Made by a program: the position numbers and the translations under genes. The notes beneath the pieces were generated by a model that saw only the letters and a program-made list of their open reading frames with translations, searched no databases and was not told the DNA's origin. DNA of 8,001 nt from Halothiobacillaceae bacterium (GTDB lineage Bacteria; Pseudomonadota; Gammaproteobacteria; Halothiobacillales; Halothiobacillaceae): contig DRZW01000153.1 of NCBI GenBank assembly GCA_011380105.1, forward strand, positions 1 to 8,001. The letters run 5' to 3'. Shown piece after piece: positions 1 through 7,934 of this stretch (the stretch's first letter is position 1; every line of letters begins with the position of its first letter).

Positions 1-939
1 ATGCCCAATCTGGTGCCGCCGGTGACCACGGTTGCCGCGGCCATGGCCTATCGGGATCGGATATTGGATGCTCTTCGGCACGAATCACCATCGGTGCGCG
101 AGTTTGAGCCATTAATGACGCTCTATCTCACCGACCAGACCACGGTCAGTGATATTGAGCAGGCTGCTGAAAATCCGTATATCCACGCCGTTAAGCTTTA
201 TCCGGCGGGTGCGACGACCAATTCGGATCGTGGGGTTCGTGATCCACTCGCGATTGAAGCAGTGCTAAGTGCCCTGGAACGCACCGGCCTGCCTTTGCTG
301 GTGCATGGTGAGGTGGTTGACCCGGACATTGATATCTTTGATCGGGAAGCGGTGTTTATCGAGCGGATTGCCGAGCCGTTGCTGGCGCGTTTTCCTAATA
401 TCCGTTTGGTGATGGAGCACATCACCACCGCCCATGCGGTGGCTTTTGTCCGCGCGCAGGGTGATAACGTCGCTGCCACGATCACAGCCCATCATCTGTG
501 TTATAACCGCAATGCCATGCTGGTTGGCGGGATTCGTCCGCACTATTACTGTTTGCCGATTCTCAAACGCGAGTCGCATCGTCAGGCTTTATTACAAGCG
601 ATTGTCGATGATAGTGGTCGCTTCTTTATGGGCACTGATAGCGCACCACACCCGCAGAGTGCTAAGGAATCGGCCTGTGGTTGTGCCGGCGCATTCACCG
701 CACCGGTCGCCTTGGAAATGTATGCCACTGCTTTTGATGAAATCAATCGGCTTGATGCCTTAGAGGCGTTTACCAGCTTAAATGGCCCACGGTTTTATGG
801 CTTAAAGCCCAACAGCCGTCAGATTAAGTTAACCCGTCAAGCGCAGATCATCCCAGAACCCGTACTAGCAGGCCACGATACCGTCATTCCTCTAAACAGT
901 GGTGAGGAGATTGGCTGGACGGCTCGTCTGCTCGATTAA
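1..939 (+). CDS. pyrC: Dihydroorotase, class II (PyrC), 5' end cut by window
   Basis: Dihydroorotase reversibly cyclises N-carbamoyl-L-aspartate to dihydroorotate, the third step of cytosolic de novo pyrimidine synthesis. The 312 visible residues align end to end with E. coli PyrC from about its residue 43, so the ATG at position 1 is internal (MPNL.PPVTT) and roughly 40 N-terminal residues, including the metal-binding HxH, lie upstream of the window. Seen here (numbering from base 1): the lysine that is carboxylated in the family (K65 in VKLYPA), metal-site histidines H102 (VHGEV) and H140 (MEHITT), the NRNAMLVGG and CLPILKR substrate-side motifs, and catalytic D213 in GTDSAPH, followed by the conserved KESACGCAG. 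The reading frame is intact and ends with TAA. truD starts 26 bp downstream on the same strand, so co-transcription is possible although the pathways are unrelated. Family assignment is very secure; integrity of the missing 5' part cannot be judged. Confidence 0.97.
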   Translation: MPNLVPPVTTVAAAMAYRDRILDALRHESPSVREFEPLMTLYLTDQTTVSDIEQAAENPYIHAVKLYPAGATTNSDRGVRDPLAIEAVLSALERTGLPLLVHGEVVDPDIDIFDREAVFIERIAEPLLARFPNIRLVMEHITTAHAVAFVRAQGDNVAATITAHHLCYNRNAMLVGGIRPHYYCLPILKRESHRQALLQAIVDDSGRFFMGTDSAPHPQSAKESACGCAGAFTAPVALEMYATAFDEINRLDALEAFTSLNGPRFYGLKPNSRQIKLTRQAQIIPEPVLAGHDTVIPLNSGEEIGWTARLLD

Positions 940-965
940 CCCCACCATTATCGCACTAAAGCAGA

Positions 966-2093
966 TTGATTTTGCACAACCAGAATGAGGCACAAGCGCC
1001 TGATAAGTCAGTGCTTTTCGACATTGAACGTGCAGTCGACCCCGCCCGTCGGCATCGTCTTCACGGTGGTGCGCTCACCACCGGGGTTTTAAAAGCCACC
1101 GAGGATGATTTCTTTGTTGAGGAAGTGTTAGGCTTCAAGCCAGACGGGCAGGGCAATCATTGGGCGCTGTTCATTGAAAAACGCGGTCTGACCACCGCGC
1201 GGGTGGTCGATTGGTTATCCCAGACTACCGGCACGCCGCGCCGTGATATTGGCCTGTGTGGTCAAAAAGACCGCCAGGCCATCACCCGGCAATGGTTTAC
1301 ATTACCAATCGAAACCTTTGATCTAGATACATTTGCCGCCCAAACCCCATTGGCGGGCATCCGGGTATTGGATATTACCCGCCATGGTAAGAAGTTACGC
1401 CCCGGTAGCCATCAGGCAAATCGTTTTGTTATCAAAATAACCGATATACCGGATCTTAAAGTACGTAAGCAGCAGATCAGCGAACGCTTGGAGCAAATCC
1501 GCATTAATGGATTTGCCAACTACTTTGGTATGCAACGCTATGGTTTTGCCGGTAATAACCGTGAACAATTACGCCACTTTGGCGCACCGAATAGCCGAGC
1601 CCCCAAACGCAATCAGCGCAGTTGGTTGCTCTCAAGTTTACGTAGCTGGATTTTTGACACCGTGCTCGATAGTCGATTAGCCACAAAACAGGGAATGCAG
1701 GCCAGCCCCGGCGCGGTTTGCAAACACATCGATAGCAATAGCCGGTTTGTGCTAGAAGAAAACGATCTGGCCGATGCCGAAAAGCGACTAGCCGCGAGAA
1801 CACTACAACTCACCGGCCCTTTATGGGGGGCGAGTGTCCAGCTTGGTGGCGGGCAGAGTGCCGAATGGGAGCAAGCGGCGGCCGATTGTGTACTCACGGC
1901 GGTGGGGAAAACGACTTGGCAGAAACATCTGCACAACTGGAAGGTAGAACCCGACCGGCGGGCGCTGATTGCCTATGCCCCGGATTTATCGCATCAAATA
2001 AATGCCCAACAGGCATCGCTTACCCTTACATTCACCCTGCCGCCGGGGAGCTATGCCACCGAATTAATCGCAGAGGTGATTGCGGTGGAATAA
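966..2093 (+). CDS. truD: tRNA pseudouridine(13) synthase TruD
   Basis: TruD converts uridine-13 of tRNA (tRNA-Glu in E. coli) to pseudouridine in the cytoplasm. The protein matches E. coli TruD along its length: VLKATEDDFFVEEVLGF near residues 41-57, the catalytic-loop motif CGQKDRQA with the presumed nucleophile D102, the family signature NYFGMQRYG at about 185-193, KRNQRSWLLS..RSWIFD, a GPLWG motif near 284, and a C-terminal LPPGSYAT close to the end. At 375 residues it is somewhat longer than the 349 of E. coli. An in-frame TAA at 957-959 bounds the N-terminus, and no ATG precedes the conserved region. The candidates are TTG at 966, TTG at 972 and GTG at 1011. None has a good Shine-Dalgarno sequence. 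The GTG would give a protein nearer the family's usual start, so the first 15 residues are doubtful. The gene converges with tgpA, 40 bp away. Confidence 0.96.
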   Translation: MILHNQNEAQAPDKSVLFDIERAVDPARRHRLHGGALTTGVLKATEDDFFVEEVLGFKPDGQGNHWALFIEKRGLTTARVVDWLSQTTGTPRRDIGLCGQKDRQAITRQWFTLPIETFDLDTFAAQTPLAGIRVLDITRHGKKLRPGSHQANRFVIKITDIPDLKVRKQQISERLEQIRINGFANYFGMQRYGFAGNNREQLRHFGAPNSRAPKRNQRSWLLSSLRSWIFDTVLDSRLATKQGMQASPGAVCKHIDSNSRFVLEENDLADAEKRLAARTLQLTGPLWGASVQLGGGQSAEWEQAAADCVLTAVGKTTWQKHLHNWKVEPDRRALIAYAPDLSHQINAQQASLTLTFTLPPGSYATELIAEVIAVE

Positions 2094-2133
2094 AAACCTT
2101 GTTGGTTGGCTTAAAACCGCTAGAGCTTAAGCG
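2094..2133. terminator. Weak inverted repeats between convergent truD and tgpA
   Basis: The 40-bp gap between two convergent genes is where a bidirectional terminator would be expected. Two small hairpins are visible: AACC/GGTT (2095-2098 with 2104-2107), which read on the minus strand is followed by a run of five T, and CGCT/AGCG (2118-2121 with 2130-2133), which read on the plus strand is followed by a T-rich stretch inside the tgpA 3' end. Each stem is only 4 bp, so neither is a strong intrinsic terminator; termination may be Rho-dependent or shared. Confidence 0.25.
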
Positions 2134-4155
2134 TTAATTCTTGTTTTTCTGCCAAAAGCGCAGCTTTGCTAATTGATTGCGAATGCGTGCCCATCGGGCC
2201 TGGCGATTGGCCAGCGTCAGGTGCAGATTAAGCAGATTTTTATCTTGCTGATTGACGCGGCGGGCATAGCGGTTTTTCTCCATTAAGGTAGTTAAGCGCT
2301 GTAGGCGCTCACGCTGTTGCGGCCATTGTGATATCACCATCTGTAGATAAGCGCGCTCGCTTTGCTGTCGCTCGCGGGGCATGTCTAAGGCATGCAGGTG
2401 TTGTTGGAGGCGCTGCCAGCGGTATTCAGTAATCGAACCTGCCTGAAGACGGGCCCGCAGCCACGCCCAAAACCATATCACCAGCATCCAGGCTGTTGCA
2501 GCGGTCACCAATGCTGTAATCAAAAGCCCGATCGGCCCCAAACCACTTAAGCCGATTTTTTCCAGCAGTGATTTCTGCTCACGGTTGGAATAACCCAATA
2601 CATACTGATTCCAGTTGTTTTCCATGCGCTCCCGCCAGAGTTGGAAATCGCGCCAAAGGCTGTTTTGATCCCGACGGATGGTGGCCGAAAGCGCAGGGTT
2701 GTTTGCGACAGCCTCGGCAATACCGGTTTCAATGCGCTCTGGAGCTACCGCAGCGGTTGGATCAACTCGCACCCAGCCGCTTTCATCAATCCACACCTCC
2801 GCCCAGGCATGAGCATCCGACTGGCGTACCGTTAAATAACCGCCGTTTAGCTCGCCACCCTGATAGCCACTGACCACACGGGCGGGAATGCCAGCAGCGC
2901 GCATCATCCGGACAAAGGCATCTGCATAATCGGTGCAGTAGCCACGCCGGGTTTCAAAGACAAAGGTATCAGCGCGGTTATCGCCCTCGCGTCGCCCTGG
3001 GTTGATGGTATAATGGAAATCGTGATCACGAAAATAGGCCAGTGCCCGCGAGACGGCCTGATGTGGATCTAGCTCAGCCCAATCTTGCGCTAATTGTTCA
3101 ATCCGCGGATTAATCCCGCCGGTATGCAGATTCATCATCCGCTCAGGATGCGAAATTACACCAGCATCGAGTTGATAGTCTGTGGCCGAGACCAGATTCA
3201 AGCGGATGCGCTGATTGACCGGATCACGATGCCGTACGGTCAGATCCCGGTTTACGACTACTTCGCGGTCATGCTCCACTAGAGCCGCTAGGGCGGGAAT
3301 ATGGCGGTTACCGGTTGGCTCTAAGGTTAGTTGGTATTCAATCAACGAATCGGCGTTCACAGTCAAACGCGCCTGCCCGCCTTGGCGGTCAGCCTGCCAT
3401 GACTCCGGGTCTCCGTTGATAAAACCACTCATTACATATACCCGCCAGTAGCGCTCTGAAGGTGGCGGGGGGCGTTCATCCCCAAAATAAACCCGAAAGG
3501 CCGGAGAGGGGTCTTGGCTGAGTTGATCGAACGCGCCGGGATGCATTTGTTCGGATAGCCCGGTCTTGGCAGACTGGGTGGGTTGTTCGCTCCCCCAAAG
3601 CCCGCCTGGCGGGCGCGGGAAGAGCAGAAATAAAATAATCACCACCGGAAGACCGGCGGCAATCAGCTTGCCTGATTCAAACAGTCGGGTGCGCGCACTA
3701 ATCGTGACATCCTGGCTAATACCAATCCAAGCACTGGTCAGAAACCAGAACAGCAGGCTGACTAACCCGAACATCCAGATGGCTTGCTCATACAGCAACA
3801 GAGTGACGAGCAAAAAGAAGCTTAACAGCAGCAGGCTGTATTCATCGCGCGGGTTATGGGTTTCCAAAAGCTTTAAGGCTGCAGCGATAACTAATAATGA
3901 AACCCCAGCATCACGCCCCCAGAGGGCATGGAAATGTAACAGTACTAGCACTGCGCCCACAGCGGCTAATGAGAGCAACACCAGTTTGCCCGGTAGCGCC
4001 CAGTGGTTTTGCTCATGCTGCCAGCGCCAGAATACAGCACCAATAACCAAGGGCAGGGCGAATACGGGGATATGCGGCAAATGAAAAGCAAAGCCGATGA
4101 TAATCACCGCCCAGAGGAAGGGGTCAAGCCTGTGGTTTTGAGCTGAATCCGTCAT
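2134..4155 (-). CDS. tgpA: TgpA-like membrane protein with transglutaminase-like domain (DUF3488 N-terminus)
   Basis: This 673-residue inner-membrane protein has the layout of TgpA, described as essential in Pseudomonas aeruginosa. The N-terminal DUF3488-type region has hydrophobic segments at about 13-29, 31-45, 56-74, 83-97, 106-142 (probably two helices) and 164-180, followed by the conserved FPRPPGGLWG. A large periplasmic part follows, with a transglutaminase-like core at about 365-470. Its Cys-His-Asp triad is intact: C407 in RRGYCTDYA, H449 in DAHAWAEVW and D465 in VRVDPTAAV. A single membrane helix at about 541-568 leads to a basic, helical cytoplasmic tail of about 100 residues. Whether the domain is a protease, a transglutaminase or something else is not shown by sequence; a cell-envelope role is the usual inference. 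The start ATG overlaps the DUF58 stop as ATGA, so translation is probably coupled, and no separate Shine-Dalgarno sequence is evident. It is the last gene of the run. Confidence 0.95.
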   Translation of the reverse strand: MTDSAQNHRLDPFLWAVIIIGFAFHLPHIPVFALPLVIGAVFWRWQHEQNHWALPGKLVLLSLAAVGAVLVLLHFHALWGRDAGVSLLVIAAALKLLETHNPRDEYSLLLLSFFLLVTLLLYEQAIWMFGLVSLLFWFLTSAWIGISQDVTISARTRLFESGKLIAAGLPVVIILFLLFPRPPGGLWGSEQPTQSAKTGLSEQMHPGAFDQLSQDPSPAFRVYFGDERPPPPSERYWRVYVMSGFINGDPESWQADRQGGQARLTVNADSLIEYQLTLEPTGNRHIPALAALVEHDREVVVNRDLTVRHRDPVNQRIRLNLVSATDYQLDAGVISHPERMMNLHTGGINPRIEQLAQDWAELDPHQAVSRALAYFRDHDFHYTINPGRREGDNRADTFVFETRRGYCTDYADAFVRMMRAAGIPARVVSGYQGGELNGGYLTVRQSDAHAWAEVWIDESGWVRVDPTAAVAPERIETGIAEAVANNPALSATIRRDQNSLWRDFQLWRERMENNWNQYVLGYSNREQKSLLEKIGLSGLGPIGLLITALVTAATAWMLVIWFWAWLRARLQAGSITEYRWQRLQQHLHALDMPRERQQSERAYLQMVISQWPQQRERLQRLTTLMEKNRYARRVNQQDKNLLNLHLTLANRQARWARIRNQLAKLRFWQKNKN

Positions 4156-5135
4156 GATGACATGGTGCTGTGGAGATCAAAACCATCAGCATCTTTAGCC
4201 AAGCCATAGCGAGCAAGCAGGCGTAGAGCCTCCTCGGTGCTAGCCGCAGAGTTCTGGCCGGCATCGGCGCTTACCGGGGCGTGATTCGGCAGATACAGAA
4301 CCCAACTTTGTCGCGCAGCGCTTAGTTTGCGAACCAACCCGGCTAGCTGTTCTACTCTGGCGTGTACATCCCCTTCAAGCTGATGGTAATCGAGAATATG
4401 CGGGATATCCGGCTGTTTTTCACTTTCTGGCTGACGGGTAATCAAGACCCCGGTTTTAGCGTAATGACGAAACACAATATGGCGGATGGAATCACCGGGC
4501 TGATAAGCCCGCAGTCGGGTTGGGTCACCCTGCTCGGCGCGCTGGTCGCCCGTATCGGCGGCATCGGGTTTATCCTGCTGCAACCGAGCCGGGCGGTCTT
4601 TGGGGAGCAGCCATTGTCCCTGTTGCGGGGTAATCATGCGCCAGGCTGTAAACAAGCCAAAGGGATAGTGGCTGGAAATCTCAATATTTGGAGCACGCAA
4701 AAACCCGCGTTGCTGGCTGGCAATAAGTAATTCAACCACCGTCTCTTCGCCCTTTGCTAAAGTTAGATCAACCCCGCGGTGCTCGCTTTCATGTGGATGA
4801 TAGGGGTCTGACTTAGACGAGGTGTGCTCGTGTTCAATCGCCTCAATATAAAATGCCGGATGACCAGAGGCGCTGGAAACCCGTACCGAAAACCAGCCCG
4901 GGGTATCCGCTAAGCGTGGCTCAATAGCGAGCGGTTCGATATTAATTTGCTTTAAAAAGCGCCGCGTTTGCCAAAGGCTGTTGACCATAAGCGCCATTAA
5001 AACAAACGTTAACAGAAAGATCAGGTTGTTGCCGTAGTTAATCGCAGCTAAAAGCATCACAATAGCCACGGCGATAAAGCCCAGCCCCCAAGCACGCGGT
5101 CGGATATGGATTTTCTGCTCGGCTAAACGCTGCAT
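4152..5135 (-). CDS. DUF58 membrane-anchored protein, MoxR-associated
   Basis: A 327-residue DUF58 protein, the standard partner of MoxR ATPases. Two hydrophobic helices at about 17-33 and 37-54 form an N-terminal membrane hairpin, preceded by a basic stretch (RPRAW). The following part includes SSHYPFGLF at about 154-162, a DUF58 landmark. The DUF58 core motif appears at 207-235 as RLRAYQPGDSIRHIVF and AKTGVLITRQ, and then a vWA-like region with LDY near 248-250. The core usually carries a tryptophan after the RxI stretch; here the position reads VF, a mild departure. The biochemical function of DUF58 proteins is not established. The open frame extends 44 codons further upstream into the moxR gene, but that extension is unlike the family. 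ATG at 5133-5135 puts the start 4 bp after the moxR stop and gives the expected short cytoplasmic N-terminus. The 3' end overlaps tgpA by 4 bp. Confidence 0.92.
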   Translation of the reverse strand: MQRLAEQKIHIRPRAWGLGFIAVAIVMLLAAINYGNNLIFLLTFVLMALMVNSLWQTRRFLKQINIEPLAIEPRLADTPGWFSVRVSSASGHPAFYIEAIEHEHTSSKSDPYHPHESEHRGVDLTLAKGEETVVELLIASQQRGFLRAPNIEISSHYPFGLFTAWRMITPQQGQWLLPKDRPARLQQDKPDAADTGDQRAEQGDPTRLRAYQPGDSIRHIVFRHYAKTGVLITRQPESEKQPDIPHILDYHQLEGDVHARVEQLAGLVRKLSAARQSWVLYLPNHAPVSADAGQNSAASTEEALRLLARYGLAKDADGFDLHSTMSS

Positions 5136-5139
5136 AGAC

Positions 5140-6057
5140 TCAGGGCGTAGCCACCCGGCGCAACAATAAGTCAGCCGGGGTTTCGCTCGATTCGCCTTTA
5201 AAATGAATCCGATGGTTAACCAAATCGGGGAAAACCGCCTGAATATCATCTGGCAGAACATGATCACGCCCGTGAATCAACGCCCAAGACTTAGCCAGCT
5301 CCACCAGCATTAATCCGGCGCGGGGTGATAACCCGACATTAAATTCACTCTGCTCGCGACTGGCAGCCAGCAGCCGTTGGGTATAATCAATTACCGGCTC
5401 GGCGACATGGATCGCGGCGCTGCTCTCGCGTAGCCGGATTAAGTCACCGTCTTTCAATACCGGTTTAATCGAAGCAAAACGGGCCCGGCCGCCGCCCGAA
5501 CGCAGCATTTGGCGCTCCATCTCCGCTGAGGGGTAGCCCAATTGCGTCACCATAGCAAAGCGGTCGAGCTGGGATTCAGGCAACGGGTAGGTGCCGGCCT
5601 GCTCCAAGGGGTTTTGGGTGGCAATCACAAAAAAACCTTCCGGGAGGTTATAGGTTTTGCCCTCAATCGAAACCTGCCCCTCCTCCATGGCTTCTAGCAG
5701 GGCGCTTTGTACCTTAGGTGGGGCGCGGTTAATCTCATCGGCCAGCAGCACCTGTGTGAAAATCGGGCCGGGAACAAACCGAAATTTTTGTTCGCCGGGA
5801 TTATAGATGGTGCTGCCTAATACATCAGCAGGCAACATATCGGCGGTGAATTGCAGCCGCTTAAACCGCAACCCCAACACGGCCGCCAAGGTGTGCGCTA
5901 AGGTGGTTTTGCCCAAGCCGGGTAAATCTTCAATCAGCAGATGCCCGCGTGCTAATACACAGGCCAGCGCGCGCATAATTGCAGGCTTTTGCCCGACCAC
6001 CACCGCGCTTGTGGTTTCGATAATTTGTTGACATTGTTCGGCGTGCTTTTGAGACAT
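5140..6057 (-). CDS. MoxR-family AAA+ ATPase
   Basis: A cytoplasmic AAA+ ATPase of the MoxR family, thought to act as a chaperone-like remodeller of partner proteins, often vWA or DUF58 proteins. The 305 residues are close to the family's usual length. Seen in order: Walker A ending PGLGKTT (46-52, K50), a TADMLPADVLGS stretch at 71-82 typical of MoxR, FVPGPIF at 94-100, Walker B VLLADEINRAPPK with D107-E108, sensor 1 ATQNP with N149, the LDRF arginine R166, and the sensor-2 region GLSPRAG with R246. All nucleotide-binding elements look intact, so it should be an active ATPase. A TAAGGA Shine-Dalgarno (6068-6073), 10 bp before the ATG, overlaps the ycaO stop codon, supporting the chosen start. 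The next gene, DUF58, begins 4 bp after its TGA. Its specific substrate is unknown; the adjacent DUF58 and TgpA proteins are the obvious candidates. Confidence 0.95.
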   Translation of the reverse strand: MSQKHAEQCQQIIETTSAVVVGQKPAIMRALACVLARGHLLIEDLPGLGKTTLAHTLAAVLGLRFKRLQFTADMLPADVLGSTIYNPGEQKFRFVPGPIFTQVLLADEINRAPPKVQSALLEAMEEGQVSIEGKTYNLPEGFFVIATQNPLEQAGTYPLPESQLDRFAMVTQLGYPSAEMERQMLRSGGGRARFASIKPVLKDGDLIRLRESSAAIHVAEPVIDYTQRLLAASREQSEFNVGLSPRAGLMLVELAKSWALIHGRDHVLPDDIQAVFPDLVNHRIHFKGESSETPADLLLRRVATP

Positions 6058-6067
6058 GTGTGGGTCG

Positions 6068-6073
6068 TCCTTA
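6068..6073 (-). promoter_or_regulatory. Shine-Dalgarno of the MoxR-family gene, overlapping the ycaO stop
   Basis: Read on the minus strand the bases are TAAGGA, of which TAA is the stop codon of ycaO. The ATG of the MoxR gene follows after 10 bp. This is the clearest ribosome binding site in the window. It fixes the MoxR start and ties its translation initiation to the end of ycaO translation. Confidence 0.7.
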
Positions 6074-7876
6074 ATGACCGGAGGTTAATTTTGCCTGATA
6101 GGCACGGTGAAATGCGTGTAACAACGTCTGATGACGCCGCTCTTGGCTGAATGTTAAATCAAGGGTAAAGAAAGGCGCATAATGATGCTCGCCGCGAAGC
6201 AAACGTTTGCCATGCGCTAATTCCTGTTCACCATACAAGGCGGTTAGCAGGTGGTCATATTGTGCTATCTCCAGATCGTTTTGCTGCAGTTCCAATAGGC
6301 GACGCGCGGCGCGATAAGCCCGCTTACGACAGTCTTTAACCGGTGGTACTTCGGCCAGCCAGACAACCTGGTCAATTAACTCTTCACTATCGATTTCAAG
6401 CTCGGTGGCCGCATGCAGTAAAGCCAGCGCTTGAAACTCACCTATACGTGCGTCGAAATAGGGGGAATTTGGCTCTGCGCAGAGGCCGATTACATCCTTG
6501 ACGGGGGTAAGCGGGTCAAGATCGGCATGCTCGATCAATTGGGCGAAATCCATGCTTTGCTGGGGTGTGAGCTGATTTAGGTCATGGAAAAAGCTTAAAA
6601 ACGCCAGCCCGAGGTTATTGTTACGCTCAAATAATTCTTCAATGGGATAAACCTCGGACATGCCCGGCACCAGCACCCGGCAGGCGGGCAGGCCTAAATG
6701 TGGAAAATCGGCAATATAAATATCAAAACCGTCATCCTCAATTAGCGCACAGAGTGATTGAAAATACTGCTCATTGCTTTGGGTTTGGGTGCCCCAGTGG
6801 ACAAAGGAATAATCTGGTTGTTGCTTTAACATGTCAATTGGCAGTACGCCGGAGGAGTCAATAAAATGCAACTCTAGATTATCCGGGTCTGCAGCAAGAT
6901 GGCGATCGATCACCGGGGAGGGGAAATGATGCAGATCATCAAGATCACGTCCCTGAACCAGCTCCGTTAATGTGCGCTCTAAAGCAATATCAAAGCGCGG
7001 ATGGGCGCCGAACGAGGCGAAAACACCCTGGCTTTTCTGATCGAGCAGTAACACACATATTACCGGGTAGCGTCCACCCAAGGATGCGTCTAGAGCCCAA
7101 GCGGTAAAGCCATTGGTATTTAATGCTGCTAAGGCTTGGCTGGCTTTAGGCATGGAGTCGAGCAAGACAGCGGGAATCTGTGGCAGGCTGATGGCCTCTT
7201 TGATCACCCGGTTTTTGACAAAACGCTCTAAAACCTCTGACAATGCTTGGGTATAGGCTTCTGCAAAAGTGTTACCCGCGCTCAGGCCGTTGGAAACATA
7301 AAGATTACTCACTAAATTGACGGGGAAATAAATTTCCTGCTGATCCCGAACCCGCTTGAAAGGCAGGGCGCAAAGCTGGTGGGTAATGCCGCTATTCAGA
7401 TCGGCCCAATCCCGAGTCTTCTGCACCCGCTCGCCGTGATAAAACGCCCATAGCTGGTCATCTAACAAACCCTCGGGGCGCTTGCCGGGAGACTCGATCT
7501 GAAACCAGCGTTCGCGAGGATCGTGCACGCCGGGGTTTTGCGGGTCATCAAAGCGGTTTTGTCTACGCTGCACATTAGGCAAACCGCCCAAGTAAAAATC
7601 ATTGAAGAAATACTGTGATGCCAGCCGTTCGATAAACTCCCCATAGGCTGAGGCGAGTGCTGCTTTATCGGTGGCGCCTTTGCCATTGCTAAATAACGCC
7701 GGGCAGTTGGTATCCCGAATATGTACCGACCAGCAGTTAGGCACTGGGTTGCGCCAGGCGGTGTGTTCAATATCAAAGCCTAGATTTTTAAGCGTTGCTT
7801 GGGCTTTCTCTAGGGTTTGCTCCAAAGGCGCGTCTTTGCCGGCAATTCGGGTGCTCGTGTTTTCTGGGGTAGTCAT
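6071..7876 (-). CDS. ycaO: YcaO-domain protein, E. coli YcaO type (S12 methylthiotransferase accessory factor)
   Basis: YcaO proteins use ATP to activate peptide backbones or related groups. This one matches the E. coli YcaO group, implicated with RimO in beta-methylthiolation of ribosomal protein S12, rather than the azoline-forming cyclodehydratases. From the chosen start it has 601 residues (E. coli 586). The ATP/Mg-binding motifs are present: ASAYGEFIERL with E80, E83 and R84; SAGNTFAEA..ALSEVLERFVKN with N202, E206, E214 and E217; and ALERTLTELVQGR with E300, R301 and E305. VPGMSEVYPIEEL (around 404-416) also matches E. coli, and a helical, TPR-like region follows to the end. There is no PxPxP C-terminus of the azoline type. 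The start at ATG 7874-7876 mirrors E. coli's short leader before GKDA.LE; in-frame ATG 7892-7894 and GTG 7946-7948 are possible, and none has a strong Shine-Dalgarno. It is first in the minus-strand run, 13 bp ahead of the MoxR gene. Confidence 0.95.
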   Translation of the reverse strand: MTTPENTSTRIAGKDAPLEQTLEKAQATLKNLGFDIEHTAWRNPVPNCWSVHIRDTNCPALFSNGKGATDKAALASAYGEFIERLASQYFFNDFYLGGLPNVQRRQNRFDDPQNPGVHDPRERWFQIESPGKRPEGLLDDQLWAFYHGERVQKTRDWADLNSGITHQLCALPFKRVRDQQEIYFPVNLVSNLYVSNGLSAGNTFAEAYTQALSEVLERFVKNRVIKEAISLPQIPAVLLDSMPKASQALAALNTNGFTAWALDASLGGRYPVICVLLLDQKSQGVFASFGAHPRFDIALERTLTELVQGRDLDDLHHFPSPVIDRHLAADPDNLELHFIDSSGVLPIDMLKQQPDYSFVHWGTQTQSNEQYFQSLCALIEDDGFDIYIADFPHLGLPACRVLVPGMSEVYPIEELFERNNNLGLAFLSFFHDLNQLTPQQSMDFAQLIEHADLDPLTPVKDVIGLCAEPNSPYFDARIGEFQALALLHAATELEIDSEELIDQVVWLAEVPPVKDCRKRAYRAARRLLELQQNDLEIAQYDHLLTALYGEQELAHGKRLLRGEHHYAPFFTLDLTFSQERRHQTLLHAFHRAYQAKLTSGH

Positions 7877-7903
7877 GCTTTCATACTCAAGCATACATGG
7901 GTA

Positions 7904-7934
7904 ACTCGAAAAACTTTTGCGAGCAAGTTCGAGT
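7904..7934. promoter_or_regulatory. Inverted repeat upstream of ycaO
   Basis: ACTCGAA (7904-7910) and TTCGAGT (7928-7934) are perfect 7-bp complements separated by 17 bp, and AACTT (7912-7916) and AAGTT (7925-7929) form an alternative inner pairing. The element lies about 30-60 bp upstream of the favoured ycaO start, so it could be an operator or a 5' leader hairpin. No convincing sigma-70 -35/-10 pair could be placed around it. It would fall inside the coding region if the GTG at 7946-7948 were the true start. Function is inferred from position only. Confidence 0.35.

Noticed and set aside
434..763. 109-codon alternative plus-strand frame inside pyrC
   Set aside because: It overlaps the strongly conserved PyrC frame, including the catalytic region, and shows no motif of its own.
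2094..2133. Strong intrinsic terminator between truD and tgpA
   Set aside because: The hairpin stems are only 4 bp; kept only as a low-confidence entry.
3566..4084. 172-codon plus-strand open frame opposite tgpA
   Set aside because: It is the antisense shadow of the hydrophobic N-terminal part of tgpA, with low-complexity composition and no recognisable motif.
4362..4730. 122-codon plus-strand frame opposite the DUF58 gene
   Set aside because: It lies wholly antisense to the conserved DUF58 core and has no independent support.
6071..7876. YcaO as part of a RiPP (azoline or thioamide peptide) cluster
   Set aside because: The protein matches the E. coli YcaO group, lacks a PxPxP C-terminus, and no precursor peptide, TfuA, E1-like partner or dehydrogenase is visible in the window.
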